This document shows, one piece after another, positions 18,828 through 30,207 of a DNA stretch of 64,000 nucleotides. Position numbers and translations under genes: made by a program. Location: positions 372,001 through 436,000 of the forward strand of contig NZ_JAEPRQ010000001.1 of NCBI RefSeq assembly GCF_016629665.1, written 5' to 3'. The DNA is from Paracoccus caeni. GTDB taxonomy: Bacteria; Pseudomonadota; Alphaproteobacteria; Rhodobacterales; Rhodobacteraceae. The notes under the pieces were generated by a model, which saw nothing but the letters and a program-made list of their open reading frames with translations, made no database searches and was not told the origin of the DNA. The stretch's first letter is position 1. Each line of letters begins with the position of its first letter.

Positions 18828-19526
18828 ATGGCAGGCTCTTCGCGCCAGCTTACGCTGGATCTGACCACCGCGCCCGCCCATGCGCGGGCCGATTTCCTGC
18901 CCGCGCCCGCCAATGCCGAGGCGCTGCAGATGCTGGACCAGCCGCAAAGCTGGCCTCAGGGGCGGATGCTGCTGGTCGGGCCGGAAGGCGCGGGGAAAAC
19001 CCATATGGCGGCCTTCTGGGCGGCCGAGAACGGCGCGTTGCGGCTGAAGGCTGCGGCGTTACGCCCCGATGCCGCCGATGCTCTGGTCGCCGAGGGTGGC
19101 GCGCTGGTCGTCGAGGATGCCGACCGCGCCGGTCGGGCTGCGGGTGCGGAACAGGCGCTGTTTCATCTGTGGAACCTCAGCGCCGCCCGCGATTGCCTGC
19201 TGCTTCTGACCGCCCGGACGCCGCCGCGTGACTGGGGGCTGGTCCTGCCCGATCTGCGTTCACGGATGCAGGCGATGCCGCTGGTCCGCCTTGGCGCCCC
19301 GGATGAGGCGCTTCTGGCCGCCGTTCTGGTCAAGCTTTTCGCCGACCGTCAGCAGAACGTGCCCGCCGACCTGATCGGCTGGCTGGTCCTGAACATGGAC
19401 CGCGATCTGGGGCTGGCCCGGCATCTGGTTGCCGCCCTAGACCGCCGCGCCTTGGCCGAGAAACGCCCGATCACCCGCCGTCTTGCCGCCGAGTTGCTGG
19501 ACAATCTGCCAGACGCTGACGCATGA
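18828..19526 (+). CDS. hdaA: DnaA-related regulatory inactivator HdaA
   Basis: A 232-residue AAA+ protein related to DnaA domain III. It has Walker A (GPEGAGKTH) and a Walker B-like VVEDAD, and lacks the DnaA domain IV that binds DnaA boxes. The N-terminus SSRQLTLDL fits a QxxLxL-type beta-clamp binding peptide, as in Hda/HdaA. Known Hda proteins work with the sliding clamp to drive ATP hydrolysis on DnaA after initiation, limiting re-replication. It is translationally coupled to the upstream permease gene and lies 34 bases before ppk. Confidence 0.82.
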   Translation: MAGSSRQLTLDLTTAPAHARADFLPAPANAEALQMLDQPQSWPQGRMLLVGPEGAGKTHMAAFWAAENGALRLKAAALRPDAADALVAEGGALVVEDADRAGRAAGAEQALFHLWNLSAARDCLLLLTARTPPRDWGLVLPDLRSRMQAMPLVRLGAPDEALLAAVLVKLFADRQQNVPADLIGWLVLNMDRDLGLARHLVAALDRRALAEKRPITRRLAAELLDNLPDADA

Positions 19527-19560
19527 TCCCGAACGAACCTCTCACCCGAATTTCCGCCTC

Positions 19561-21726
19561 ATGACCCAAGCCGATTTCCTGCGCACACCCTTTCCCGAAC
19601 CCCGCGATCTGCCCGAAGGCCCGCCCGAGGGCCCGCAGCGGTTCTTCAATCGCGAACTCAGCTGGCTCAGCTTCAACTGGCGCGTTCTGGACGAGGCCCG
19701 CAATCCCCGCGTCCCCCTGTTGGAACGGCTGCGCTTCATCTCGATCAGCGCGACGAACCTTGACGAATTTTACACCGTCCGCGTCGCCGGTCTGCGCGAA
19801 TTGGTGCGTGAAGGCAGCAGCACCCCTTCGGATGACGGCTTGACCCCGCAGCAGCAATTGACCGTGATCAACGCCGATGCCCGCCGCCTGATGGGCGCGC
19901 AGCAGGGCGTCTGGAACCGCCTGCGCCGCGAGATGGAGCAAGAGGGTATCGTGATCCTGTCCCGCGCCCGGCTGACCCGCGCGGAAGAGGAATATCTGCG
20001 CGACTATTTCGAAAAGAAGGTGTTCCCGGTCCTGTCGCCCTTGGCCATCGACCCGGCCCATCCGTTCCCGTTCATCCCGAATGCGGGCTTCTCGCTGGCG
20101 CTGGAACTGGCCCGCGAAACCGATGGCCGCCAGATGCAGGCTTTGCTGCCGATCCCGGCACAGTTGACGCGCTTCGTGCCCCTGCCGGGGGGCGAGCGGT
20201 TCCTGCGGCTGGAAGACCTGCTGTTGATGCATCTGTCCTCGCTTTTCCCCGGTTATCGCGACACCGGCCATTGTGCCTTCCGGGTGCTGCGGGACAGTGA
20301 TCTTGAGGTCGAGGAAGAAGCCGAAGATCTGGTCCGCGAGTTTGAGACCGCGCTGAAGCGCCGTCGTCGCGGCAGTGTCATCCGGTTGAAGATCACCGCA
20401 GGCGCCCCCGACCGCCTTCGCCGCCTGATCATGGAAGAGCTTGAAGTCACCCCCGACGAGGTGGTCGAGGTCGAAGGCTTGCTGGGTATGGCCGATCTTC
20501 GGGAACTGGTGCTCGATTCGCGCCGCGATCTGCTATGGCCCAGCTTCACCCCCCGCGTGCCGGAACGGGTGCAGGACCATGACGGCGACATGTTCGCGGC
20601 GATCCAGCAAAAGGATATGCTGCTGCACCACCCCTACGAGACCTTCGACATGGTGGTCCGCTTCGTCGCACAGGCGGCGCGCGACCCGAATGTGCTGGCG
20701 ATCAAGCAGACGCTCTACCGCACCAGCCGCGACAGCCCGATCGTCGATGCTTTGTGCGAAGCCGCCGAGGCCGGTAAGTCGGTCACAGCGCTGGTGGAAC
20801 TGAAGGCCCGTTTCGACGAGGCCGCGAATATCCGTCAATCCCGTCGTCTGGAACGGGCCGGGGCGCATGTCGTCTATGGTTTCGTGAACTACAAGACCCA
20901 CGCCAAGATCAGCACCGTCGTCCGACGCGAGGGCGAGGATCTGGTGACATATACCCATTACGGCACCGGCAACTATCACCCGATCACCGCGCGCATCTAT
21001 ACCGATCTGGCACTTTTCACCTGCGATCCGGCGCTTGGCCGGGATGCGACCAAGGTGTTCAACTATCTCTCGGGCTATGTGCAGCCCGCCGGACTTGAGA
21101 ATCTGTCGATCTCTCCCGTCGATCTGAAAGAGGATTTGCTGGCGCTGATCGCGCGCGAGGCCGAATTTGCCCGGCAGGGCCGCAAGGCCGCGATCTGGGC
21201 CAAGATGAACTCGCTGATCGAGAAAGACGTGATCGAGGCCTTGTATGCCGCCAGCGCTGCCGGGGTGAAGATCAGCCTTGTCGTGCGCGGTATCTGTGGC
21301 ATCCGGCCGGGCATCCGGGGGCTTTCGGACAATATCCGGGTGAAATCCATCGTCGGCCGCTATCTGGAACATTCGCGCATCGTCTGCTTTGGCAACGGCC
21401 ATGACCTGCCGTCGAAAAAGGCGCGGGTGTTTATCAGCTCTGCCGACTGGATGGAGCGCAATCTGTCCCGCCGGGTCGAGACGCTGGTGGAATGTCTGAA
21501 CGACACGGTGAAGGCGCAGATCGTCAGTCAGATCATGGCGGCGAACATGGCGGATGAGGCGCAAAGCTGGCTGTTGCAGCCCGATGGCCGCTATGTCCGC
21601 TATCTGCCAGAGGATCGCGATGACCTGTTCAACTGTCACCGCTTCTTCATGGAAAATCCGTCATTGTCCGGTCGTGGAACGGCTGGCGCGCGCGATGTTC
21701 CGGCCCTGACCCATTCTCCGGATTGA
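19561..21726 (+). CDS. ppk1: Polyphosphate kinase 1
   Basis: A 721-residue Ppk1, which reversibly makes inorganic polyphosphate from ATP. The N-terminal domain starts with [16 protein letters not shown] and [11 protein letters not shown]. The catalytic half contains [29 protein letters not shown], and the active-site histidine in [10 protein letters not shown], followed by [10 protein letters not shown] second conserved His region is seen at YLEHSRI. The start at 19561 (MTQADF) begins the conserved part; the in-frame start at 19483 lies inside hdaA. It is followed 52 bases later by the polyphosphatase gene, so synthesis and breakdown are encoded together. Confidence 0.95.
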   Translation: MTQADFLRTPFPEPRDLPEGPPEGPQRFFNRELSWLSFNWRVLDEARNPRVPLLERLRFISISATNLDEFYTVRVAGLRELVREGSSTPSDDGLTPQQQLTVINADARRLMGAQQGVWNRLRREMEQEGIVILSRARLTRAEEEYLRDYFEKKVFPVLSPLAIDPAHPFPFIPNAGFSLALELARETDGRQMQALLPIPAQLTRFVPLPGGERFLRLEDLLLMHLSSLFPGYRDTGHCAFRVLRDSDLEVEEEAEDLVREFETALKRRRRGSVIRLKITAGAPDRLRRLIMEELEVTPDEVVEVEGLLGMADLRELVLDSRRDLLWPSFTPRVPERVQDHDGDMFAAIQQKDMLLHHPYETFDMVVRFVAQAARDPNVLAIKQTLYRTSRDSPIVDALCEAAEAGKSVTALVELKARFDEAANIRQSRRLERAGAHVVYGFVNYKTHAKISTVVRREGEDLVTYTHYGTGNYHPITARIYTDLALFTCDPALGRDATKVFNYLSGYVQPAGLENLSISPVDLKEDLLALIAREAEFARQGRKAAIWAKMNSLIEKDVIEALYAASAAGVKISLVVRGICGIRPGIRGLSDNIRVKSIVGRYLEHSRIVCFGNGHDLPSKKARVFISSADWMERNLSRRVETLVECLNDTVKAQIVSQIMAANMADEAQSWLLQPDGRYVRYLPEDRDDLFNCHRFFMENPSLSGRGTAGARDVPALTHSPD

Positions 21727-21778
21727 CGCGAGCGATAGCTGCCGTCAATAAACGACCCGATGCGCAAGCAGGGAGCTG

Positions 21779-23320
21779 ATGCGAATGAACGGCGTGACCA
21801 CGACCACGGGCCAGAAGCTCGATTCCTTCGGCAAGACGTTCGACAAGCTCCCTAAACGCGCGCTGTCGCGGGTGGGCGTTGTCGATGTCGGCTCGAACTC
21901 GGTCCGTCTGGTGGTCTTTGACGGCGCGGCGCGGTCGCCTGCCTATTTCTACAACGAAAAGGTAATGGCCGGTCTGGGCGCGCAGATGGTCGAGACGGGA
22001 CGCCTGAACCCGACCGGGGTCGAACGCGCAATCATCACGTTGCGCCGCTTTGCCACTTTGGCCAAGGGCATGGATATCGAGCCGTTGACCTGCGTGGCGA
22101 CCGCCGCTGTCCGCGAGGCCGAGGACGGCCCCGCCTTCGAACAGCGCGTTCAGCGCGAGACCGGGCTGAAGCTGCATATCATCGACGGCGAGGAAGAGGC
22201 GCGGCTTTCGGCGCAGGGCGTTCTGCTGGGCTGGCCCGAAGCCAAGGGGCTGGTCTGCGATATCGGCGGCAGCTCGATGGAACTGGCCGAGGTTGCGAAT
22301 GGCAAGGTCGGTCGGCGCGTGACCTCTCCGCTTGGGCCGTTCCGGTTGCAGCAGGTGCAGGGCGGCAAGGATGGTCTGAAAAAGCATATCCGCAAGATCA
22401 TGAAGGAACTGGCCGAGAAGCTGGGCACCGATCACGAACGGATCTATCTGGTCGGCGGCTCGTGGCGGGCGATTGCGCGGCTGGACATGGAACGGGTGAA
22501 CTACCCGATGACCGTGCTGCACGAATACCGGATGGACCCGAAGGCGGTCACCCAGACGGTGGATTGGATCGCCGCGCACGAGCTGAACGATCTGCGCGCA
22601 AGGGTCGGGATTTCCTCGTCGCGGATGGAGCTGGTGCCGCTGGCTTCGCTGGTTCTGGCCGAGCTGGTCGAGACCTTCCAGCCGAAAGAGCTTGCCGTGT
22701 CCAGCTATGGCATCCGCGAAGGGCTGCTCTATGAGCATATGTCCGACAGCCTGCGCAAACGCGATCCGCTGATCGAGGCGGCGCGTTTCACCGAACGCCA
22801 GATGGCGCGGATGCCGGGTTTCGGCAAAAAGCTGCACCTTTTCCTTGAGCCGCTGTTCAAGGGTGCCCCGCCCGAACGCGACCGCCTGATCCGCGCCGCC
22901 TGTCTGCTGCACGACACCACATGGCGCGCGCATCCCGACTATCGCGCGGAAGCCTGTTTCGACAACGTGACCCGCGCCAATATGGCCGCGCTGAGCCACC
23001 CCGAACGGGTATTTCTGGGGCTGGCGCTGCTGCATCGCTACAAGAACAGCCGGGCGAAATCGCCGATGGCGCCATTGTTCGATCTGCTGACCGAAGAACA
23101 GATCCGCGATGCCGAGATCCTTGGCAAGGCGATGCGGTTCGGCGCGATGTTCTCGATCGACGATCCGGCGGATGCGGGTAAGCTGACATGGCTGCCGCAG
23201 AAGAAGGAATTGCGACTGAAGCTGACCCGCACCGGCCGCGAGCTGATGGGCGAGGTGGCGCAGTCGCGGTTCAAGGGCTTGGCAAGTGCTATGGGTGCGG
23301 AAGGCGTTGTCGTGGACTGA
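21779..23320 (+). CDS. ppx: Exopolyphosphatase, Ppx/GppA family
   Basis: A 513-residue ASKHA-fold phosphatase that cuts terminal phosphates from polyphosphate (or pppGpp). The N-terminal phosphate-binding motif VVDVGSNSVRLVVFDG and the second motif VCDIGGSSMELAEV are clear. The C-terminal region (about 310-500) resembles an HD-like helical domain, with LLHDTTWRAHPDYRAE. Two starts (21779 and 21785) are possible; GGGAG lies at 21771-21775. It probably shares a transcript with ppk1. Confidence 0.92.
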   Translation: MRMNGVTTTTGQKLDSFGKTFDKLPKRALSRVGVVDVGSNSVRLVVFDGAARSPAYFYNEKVMAGLGAQMVETGRLNPTGVERAIITLRRFATLAKGMDIEPLTCVATAAVREAEDGPAFEQRVQRETGLKLHIIDGEEEARLSAQGVLLGWPEAKGLVCDIGGSSMELAEVANGKVGRRVTSPLGPFRLQQVQGGKDGLKKHIRKIMKELAEKLGTDHERIYLVGGSWRAIARLDMERVNYPMTVLHEYRMDPKAVTQTVDWIAAHELNDLRARVGISSSRMELVPLASLVLAELVETFQPKELAVSSYGIREGLLYEHMSDSLRKRDPLIEAARFTERQMARMPGFGKKLHLFLEPLFKGAPPERDRLIRAACLLHDTTWRAHPDYRAEACFDNVTRANMAALSHPERVFLGLALLHRYKNSRAKSPMAPLFDLLTEEQIRDAEILGKAMRFGAMFSIDDPADAGKLTWLPQKKELRLKLTRTGRELMGEVAQSRFKGLASAMGAEGVVVD

Positions 23321-23355
23321 CGACCGACGCCATTCGCTGACGGAAGGAGGCGAAG

Positions 23356-23823
23356 ATGCAGCACGACTATTACTCACGTATCGTCTGGACCGGCAATCGG
23401 GGCGCTGGCACGTCGGGCTATCGCGCCTATGAGCGGACATGGGATGTGGCGGTTCCGGGCAAAGAGGCGATCCATTGCTCGAACGATCCGCTGCTTGGCG
23501 GCGATCCCGCGAAGATGAACCCCGAGGATCTGCTGCTCTCGGCTTTGTCGGCCTGTCACATGCTCTGGTATCTGCACTTTGCCTCGGATGCCGGGCTGGT
23601 GGTTACCGCCTATGAGGATCGCCCGGTTGGCATTGGCGAGGTGGAAAAAGGCGGGGCAGGGCGGTTCCTCTCGGCCACGCTGCATCCGCGTGTGACGCTG
23701 AAACACGGGGCCGATCTGCAGACCGCGACCGAGATTCATGACCGCATCCACACGGTCTGCTTCATCGCGCGGTCGGTGAATTTCCCGGTGAGCTACGAGC
23801 CGCAGTTTCATTTCACCGAATGA
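23356..23823 (+). CDS. OsmC family protein
   Basis: A 155-residue OsmC/Ohr-fold protein. Members reduce organic peroxides with two cysteines. The first conserved cysteine region is LLSALSACHMLWYLH and the second is IHTVCFIARSVNFPV, so both reactive positions are present. The N-terminus (YSRIVWTGNRGAGTSGYRAY) matches the OsmC-like subgroup. A strong ribosome site (AAGGAGG) lies about seven bases before the start. Substrate and regulation are not shown by the sequence. Confidence 0.85.
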   Translation: MQHDYYSRIVWTGNRGAGTSGYRAYERTWDVAVPGKEAIHCSNDPLLGGDPAKMNPEDLLLSALSACHMLWYLHFASDAGLVVTAYEDRPVGIGEVEKGGAGRFLSATLHPRVTLKHGADLQTATEIHDRIHTVCFIARSVNFPVSYEPQFHFTE

Positions 23824-23850
23824 ACCCTACCTTGGCCGCTGAAATTTAAG

Positions 23851-24025
23851 CGCCCGCCCGGAATCAAGTCGCCCTTGGGCGACGCCGGGCAGTGCCCGAC
23901 CGCCCCAACGGGCGGGCACTTCGGTGAGGTCTCGCGATACAGATAGCGACGACGGGGTGGCACCATAAAGTGTGCAGAACGACTGTTGCAGGTGCCCACC
24001 CGCGGTCGGGCACCGCCCTCTGCCC
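23851..24025. repeat. Dispersed structured repeat, copy 1
   Basis: About 175 bp, similar along its length to two other copies at 42187 and 42380. Inverted arms are GTGCCCGACCGC (23892-23903) and GCGGTCGGGCAC (24002-24013), perfect over 12 bp. A small hairpin, GTCGCCC/GGGCGAC, lies at 23868-23883. Shared blocks include CGCCCGCCCGGAATCAAG at the left end, GGCACCATAAAG in the middle and GCCCTCTGC at the right end. It fills the gap between the convergent osmC-like and groEL genes, next to the groEL terminator. Reading frames through it are artefacts. Confidence 0.85.
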
Positions 24026-24040
24026 GAAAACCAAAATAGC

Positions 24041-24068
24041 AAAAAGGGCGCCCTTTCGGACGCCCTTT
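24041..24068 (-). terminator. groEL terminator
   Basis: AAAGGGCG (24043-24050) pairs with CGCCCTTT (24061-24068) around a GC-rich loop. On the minus strand the stem is followed by a T-rich stretch (TTTTTGCTATTTT). It lies about 25 bases after the groEL stop. Confidence 0.8.
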
Positions 24069-24092
24069 CCGTTCTGCCAAAGGCAGGCGTGA

Positions 24093-25748
<1,656 letters not shown>

Positions 25749-25778
25749 CTATTGAAGGATTTACGTTCCGGGGTCGGC

Positions 25779-26066
25779 TCAGCCGATCACGCCCAGAATG
25801 TCGCTTTCCTTCATGATCAGCAGCTCTTCGCCGTCGATCGTGACTTCGGTGCCCGACCATTTGCCGAACAGGACGCGGTCGCCAGCCTTGACCGACGGTG
25901 CGATCAGCTCGCCCGAATCCTTGCGGGCGCCTTCGCCGGTCGAGACGACTTCGCCTTCGGCCGGTTTTTCTTTTGCGCTATCGGGGATGATCAGCCCGCC
26001 CTTGGTCTTCTCGTCCGACTGGACGCGACGGACCAGAACGCGGTCGTGCAGCGGTTTGAATGCCAT
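25779..26066 (-). CDS. groES: Co-chaperonin GroES
   Basis: A 95-residue co-chaperonin cap for Gro[24 protein letters not shown] begins the protein, and the mobile loop and [14 protein letters not shown] follow. The start at 26066 is the true one: the in-frame extension to 26114 would run back towards the CIRCE operator and is not conserved. It is the first gene of groESL. Confidence 0.97.
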   Translation of the reverse strand: MAFKPLHDRVLVRRVQSDEKTKGGLIIPDSAKEKPAEGEVVSTGEGARKDSGELIAPSVKAGDRVLFGKWSGTEVTIDGEELLIMKESDILGVIG

Positions 26067-26103
26067 GGTAACACTCCGTGTCTCAGGTTGCAGTGTTGCG
26101 TTG

Positions 26104-26130
26104 TTGGCACTCACCGGGGGCGAGTGCCAA
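26104..26130. promoter_or_regulatory. CIRCE operator (HrcA binding site) of groESL
   Basis: TTGGCACTC (26104-26112), nine spacer bases and GAGTGCCAA (26122-26130) form the CIRCE inverted repeat. It differs from the consensus (TTAGCACTC-N9-GAGTGCTAA) at one symmetric position per arm. It is 38 bases upstream of the groES start, so HrcA-type heat-shock repression of groESL is expected. Confidence 0.93.
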
Positions 26131-26274
26131 TGGCAGACGATCTAGGCACCTGATGCCGGGCTGTCAACGATGGCGAACAGATAAAATCCGCGCGACAAAG
26201 TTTCCCCGGCATCTGTTCGCCGGGGGATCGATATGTCAGCCTGAAGGCGTGGGCTGAAATACGGGACGGAATTG

Positions 26275-27300
26275 ATGCGGCTTCTACTGACGGCGATCCT
26301 TGTGGGCTGGACCGGAATGGCGGGCCTTGCCTCGGCCCAGATCGAGGGGTGCAGCGGCACCAATCTTTTCGCCGACATGCCCGAGGATCTGCGCAGCGAA
26401 CTGACCGAGGCTGCGACATCGGTGCCCAATCCAGAAGGCATCCTGTGGCGCGCCACCAAGGGCGATCAGGATATCCTGATGATCGGCACCTACCATTTCC
26501 CCGATCCGCGCCACCGCGCCATGCTGGACCGCGTCGCGCCCGAGATTGCGGATGCTGCCGCGCTGTTGGTCGAGGCCGGGCCCGAGGAAGAGGCGAAACT
26601 GACCCGCGCCCTGTCCGAAGACCCGTCGCTGATGGTGGATGCCACCGGCCCGACCCTGCCCGAGCGGCTGGACCCGGCCGAATGGGCGAAGCTCGCCGAA
26701 GCAATGTCCGACCGGGGCTTGCCCGCCGTCGTCACCTCGAAGTTAAGGCCATGGTATGTGGCGATGATGCTGTCGATCAGCCCCTGCATGATGTCGCAGA
26801 TACAGGGCGAGACAGAGGATCACGGGCTGGATCATCTGCTGGTGAAAGCAGCCGAGGACAAGGGCATCGCCGTCAAGGCGCTTGAGCCGTGGAACACCGT
26901 TTTCACGATCTTTGCCGATCTGACGGTTGAGCAGGAACTGGACATGATCCGCGCCTCGCTGCCGCTGGCGGCCCATGCCGACGATTATGCGGTGACCTTG
27001 GGCGACGCCTATTTCGACGGTGACATCTGGCTGATCTGGGAATTTGGCCGCTTTGACGCCTATCGCAGTTCCGGCCTCAGCCGCGACAAGGTGGACGAGC
27101 AGATGGATCTTGCGCAGGAACAGCTGATGGACAAACGCAATCAAAGCTGGATCGCGCCGCTTACGGACGCCGCGCAACAGGCGGCGGCGGACGGCAAGGG
27201 CATCGTCGCAGGCTTCGGTGCGCTGCACCTGCCGGGCGAACAGGGCGTATTGCGCTTGCTGGAAAAAGACGGCTGGACTGTCGAGCGTCTGGACGGCTGA
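26275..27300 (+). CDS. TraB/GumN family protein (secreted)
   Basis: A 341-residue protein of the TraB/PrgY/GumN family, which resembles a metalloprotease fold; function unknown in most bacteria. It begins with a signal peptide (MRLLLTAILVGWTGMAGLASA). The first family motif is LMIGTYHFPDPRH and the second part of the site is AGFGALHLPGEQGVLRLL near the C-terminus, which carries the conserved GxxH. The start at 26275 (ATG) is preferred to a TTG three bases upstream. It is divergent from groESL. Confidence 0.82.
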   Translation: MRLLLTAILVGWTGMAGLASAQIEGCSGTNLFADMPEDLRSELTEAATSVPNPEGILWRATKGDQDILMIGTYHFPDPRHRAMLDRVAPEIADAAALLVEAGPEEEAKLTRALSEDPSLMVDATGPTLPERLDPAEWAKLAEAMSDRGLPAVVTSKLRPWYVAMMLSISPCMMSQIQGETEDHGLDHLLVKAAEDKGIAVKALEPWNTVFTIFADLTVEQELDMIRASLPLAAHADDYAVTLGDAYFDGDIWLIWEFGRFDAYRSSGLSRDKVDEQMDLAQEQLMDKRNQSWIAPLTDAAQQAAADGKGIVAGFGALHLPGEQGVLRLLEKDGWTVERLDG

Positions 27301-27460
27301 CCCGCAGCGCCGACCGGCGACCCCACCCCCGCCATGCAACACACCGTGCGATAGCTGTGTACAGCCTGTGCACATGCTGTGCATGCGTGGTGGACGCCCT
27401 GTGCAGCCAAAACCCCAGCATTTGCTGGCCCGGCGCACCTTCTCAATTTATTGTTGCGAA

Positions 27461-27493
27461 AACACCCATAGCAACGCCCGCAGGGGGTGTTGC
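27461..27493 (-). terminator. Possible terminator after the TspO-like/unknown membrane protein gene
   Basis: GCAACGCCC (27471-27479) pairs with GGGTGTTGC (27485-27493) with one G-T pair. On the minus strand the stem is followed, after a few bases, by GTTTTC. It lies just beyond the minus-strand stop at 27498 and between convergent genes. Confidence 0.4.
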
Positions 27494-27497
27494 GCGG

Positions 27498-28277
27498 CTA
27501 ACTGGCCGCCCGGATCAGCATCACGCTCATCCCAGAAATCGCCAGAATCGCAGCCAGCGCCACCGCCATGCTGCCCCCCATCGTGGCGACCGCCAGCCCG
27601 CAGAAGACCCAGATCACCGCAACGGAATAGCTCACCCGATGGTCCAGCCGATACTGCGCCACGATCCCGATCGCCGCGCCCAAAAGGATCACTGCAATCG
27701 CCGCCTGAACGATGGTCAATTCCAGCCGCCCGGCAATCAGCGCCGTCGCGGTGACCAGCCCCAGACCTGTGCTCCACCCGGCAAAGAACCCCACGGCGGG
27801 CCTGCGAGTGCTGGCATCGCGCATCGCAGCAGCCAGCGCCGAGGTGACCATCAGGATTGCCCCCAGAACCGCGACAGGCACATTCGTCCGATAAATCCAC
27901 GGCCAGATTGCGCCGACGATCAGTGCCACACAAAGCGGCAGCAATTCCGGTCGCGACCGCTGATCTTCCGGTTGCAGCAGCCGATCAGCGGCATCCAGCA
28001 GCAACAGCCCCCACAGCACGATCAGCAGCATCCAGGAGACTGCATTGTCGGGCTGCAGGAAAAGCTCAGGAAGATCAGTCGTTTGTGTGGGATTCGCTTG
28101 GGCGGTAGAGAGCAGAAGCGTCTCCGTCTCGGCAATCTTGGTCACGACCCCACCGCCGGGCGCCGCCCCGACATACAGCATCCCGCTGGCAAGGAATCCC
28201 GCCACCGAGGCAATATATGCTATGTCCAAACGACGTTTCATCTGGCCCAACGCAGAAAGCGCCGGACCAGTTTCCAT
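27498..28277 (-). CDS. Polytopic membrane protein, unknown function
   Basis: A 259-residue hydrophobic protein with about eight membrane segments, starting from METGPALSALGQMKRRLD. Family not recognised with confidence. Some stretches (GAIWPWIYRTNVPVAVLGA and a Trp-containing segment near the C-terminus) loosely recall distant TspO/tryptophan-rich sensory proteins of Rhodobacteraceae. The start at 28277 lies 2 bases after the serS stop, so it is the second gene of a serS transcript; a longer frame back to 28508 lies inside serS. Confidence 0.65.
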   Translation of the reverse strand: METGPALSALGQMKRRLDIAYIASVAGFLASGMLYVGAAPGGGVVTKIAETETLLLSTAQANPTQTTDLPELFLQPDNAVSWMLLIVLWGLLLLDAADRLLQPEDQRSRPELLPLCVALIVGAIWPWIYRTNVPVAVLGAILMVTSALAAAMRDASTRRPAVGFFAGWSTGLGLVTATALIAGRLELTIVQAAIAVILLGAAIGIVAQYRLDHRVSYSVAVIWVFCGLAVATMGGSMAVALAAILAISGMSVMLIRAAS

Positions 28278-28279
28278 TG

Positions 28280-29572
28280 TCAGGCAAGACTGCCCTCGGC
28301 GGTGATCTGCGTCGCCCCGCCCAGATAAGGATGCAGCGCCGCCGGCAACAGGACCGAGCCGTCCTCTTGCTGCCCGTTCTCCAGCACCGCGATCAGCGTC
28401 CGACCGACGGCCAACCCCGATCCGTTCAGCGTATGCACGAATTCGGGCTTTCCGCCGCCTTCCGGGCGATAGCGCGCATTCATCCGCCGCGCCTGAAAAT
28501 CCCCGCAATAGCTGATACTGCTGATCTCGCGATACTTGTACTGACCGGGCAGCCAGACCTCGATGTCATGGGTGATCCGCGCGCCGAAACCCATATCCCC
28601 GGTCGAAAGAACCACGGTCCGATAGGGCAGTTCCAGCGCTTCCAGCACCGCCTCGGCGCAACGGGTCATGCGCGCATGCTCGGCCACGCCGGTCTCGGCA
28701 TCGGTGATCGACACCATCTCGACCTTCTCAAACTGATGCTGCCGCAGCATCCCGGTCGTATCCCGCCCCGCGCTGCCCGCTTCCGAACGGAAGCACTGGC
28801 TATGCGCCACCATCCGCCGCGGCAGGCTGGCATGTTCGACCAGATCGCCATTGACGGTATTGGTCAGCGTCACTTCCGAGGTCGGGATCAGCCAATAGCC
28901 CTCGCGGGTCTGATAGCTGTCCTCACCGAATTTCGGCAACTGCCCGGTGCCATACATCATCTCTTCCAGCACCAGAACCGGCGTCCATGTCTCTTCCAGA
29001 TCGTGCTGCGTGACATGCAGATCGATCATGAACTGCGCCAAGGCCCGCTGAACCCGGGCGACCGCGCCTTTCAGCACGACAAAACGACTGCCCGACAGTT
29101 TGGCGGCAGTTTCGAAATCCATTCCGGGCTTCACCCCGGCAATCTCGAAATGCTCGACCGGCGCAAAGTTGAACTGGCGCGGCGTTCCCCACTGATGCAA
29201 CTCGACATTGTCATTCTCATCGACGCCATCCGGCACGCTGTCCAAGGGCAGGTTCGGAATGCCGATCAGGGCTTCCCGCAACCGCTCGTCCAGCGCCTGC
29301 GCCTCGGCCTGCATCCGCGCCACATCGGCCTTCTTCTCGGCCACAAGCGCCCTCAGCCGCTCGAACTCGGCATCGTCGCCACGCGCCTTGGCCGCGCCGA
29401 CTTCTTTGCTGGCCCGGTTCTGCTCGGCCTGTGCGCTTTCGGCCTCGGCGATGCGTGAGCGGCGTTCGGCATCCAGCGACAGAATTTCTCCCGACAGACC
29501 CGACAGACCCCGGCGCTTCAGCGCGGCGTCAAAGGCTTCAGGATTCTCGCGAATGGCACGAATGTCATGCAT
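28280..29572 (-). CDS. serS: Seryl-tRNA synthetase
   Basis: A 430-residue class II synthetase that charges tRNA-Ser (and the precursor of selenocysteine). The N-terminal coiled-coil arm (about residues 28-105, many Ala/Glu/Arg) is followed by the core with motif 2 ([25 protein letters not shown]) and motif 3 ([18 protein letters not shown]). The start at 29572 ([10 protein letters not shown]) matches the family start; a frame up to 29653 is in the intergenic region. It probably shares a transcript with the membrane protein gene downstream. Confidence 0.96.
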   Translation of the reverse strand: MHDIRAIRENPEAFDAALKRRGLSGLSGEILSLDAERRSRIAEAESAQAEQNRASKEVGAAKARGDDAEFERLRALVAEKKADVARMQAEAQALDERLREALIGIPNLPLDSVPDGVDENDNVELHQWGTPRQFNFAPVEHFEIAGVKPGMDFETAAKLSGSRFVVLKGAVARVQRALAQFMIDLHVTQHDLEETWTPVLVLEEMMYGTGQLPKFGEDSYQTREGYWLIPTSEVTLTNTVNGDLVEHASLPRRMVAHSQCFRSEAGSAGRDTTGMLRQHQFEKVEMVSITDAETGVAEHARMTRCAEAVLEALELPYRTVVLSTGDMGFGARITHDIEVWLPGQYKYREISSISYCGDFQARRMNARYRPEGGGKPEFVHTLNGSGLAVGRTLIAVLENGQQEDGSVLLPAALHPYLGGATQITAEGSLA

Positions 29573-29644
29573 GGCGTTCACCGTGTTGAAAACGAATGCC
29601 CGCTGCCTAGCGCATCGACGCCCCCGACAAAAGGCCGCGCCTTT

Positions 29645-29701
29645 CTTCTTCACCGAAAATATCCCGGGGAGTCGCCGTCAGGCGACGGGGCAGCGCCCCG
29701 A
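29645..29701 (-). terminator. 3'-end hairpin and GATATTT motif after the thioredoxin-like gene
   Basis: Read on the minus strand, a stem GTCGCC/GGCGAC is followed by CCCGGGATATTTTCGGTGAAGAAG. The pattern of a hairpin, then GATATTT, a few bases and TGAAGAAG also occurs after the L,D-transpeptidase gene at 38599-38650. It sits between the minus-strand genes at 29702 and 29572. Confidence 0.5.
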
Positions 29702-30070
29702 CTACCCGGCCAGCAAGGTCTCTAGCGCAGGATAAAAGGCGTCGGGCCGCGAATATCCCTCGATCCGCCCCAACTCCATCCCGTTTCGCATCAGCACGAA
29801 AGTCGGCGTCACCACCGGCCTGCGCGCCAGCGCCAGCCCGTCGGGATAGGGCCCGTCCATATCGACGACGACCAAAGGCGCGACCCGCCCGGCAGCGCTT
29901 TCCGCATAGCCCGGCCCGATCTGCCGCTTCCATGCGAGGCAATAAAGACAACCCTTCCGCTCGAACATCATCAGCCGCAGCGGTTGCGCCTTCCAGTCGA
30001 TCGCCTGCGCGCCCGCAATGCCCGGCAGCAGCGCCAATCCTGTCCCGATCAGAAAAGCCCTGCGCCGCAT
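29702..30070 (-). CDS. Periplasmic thioredoxin-like protein (SoxS/SoxW-like)
   Basis: A 122-residue protein with a signal peptide of the twin-arginine-like type (MRRRAFLIGTGLALLPGIAGAQA) and a thioredoxin-fold domain. The redox motif is CLYC (FERKGCLYCLAWK), and the cis-proline region is VVTPTFVLMRNGMELGRIEGY. It is probably a periplasmic thiol reductase or partner. Small proteins of this type occur in Paracoccus (SoxS), but no sulfur-oxidation genes are nearby. The start at 30070 follows an in-frame ATG at 30088 that would add six residues. Confidence 0.78.
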   Translation of the reverse strand: MRRRAFLIGTGLALLPGIAGAQAIDWKAQPLRLMMFERKGCLYCLAWKRQIGPGYAESAAGRVAPLVVVDMDGPYPDGLALARRPVVTPTFVLMRNGMELGRIEGYSRPDAFYPALETLLAG

Positions 30071-30207
30071 CCGGCCCCCCTCTGCCATTCCAGCAAGGCT
30101 TAGCCAGCCCGGTGAACGGTCGCAACCCGGCCCCTTTCCCTTGGCATTTGGCCGCGGCGCCCATATCCATGATCCGCCGAACTGTTGTAGGCGAGAAGCG
30201 GGGTGGA

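Noticed and set aside
21647-23440. Minus-strand frame of 597 codons opposite ppx
   Set aside because: Antisense shadow of a well-supported Ppx gene.
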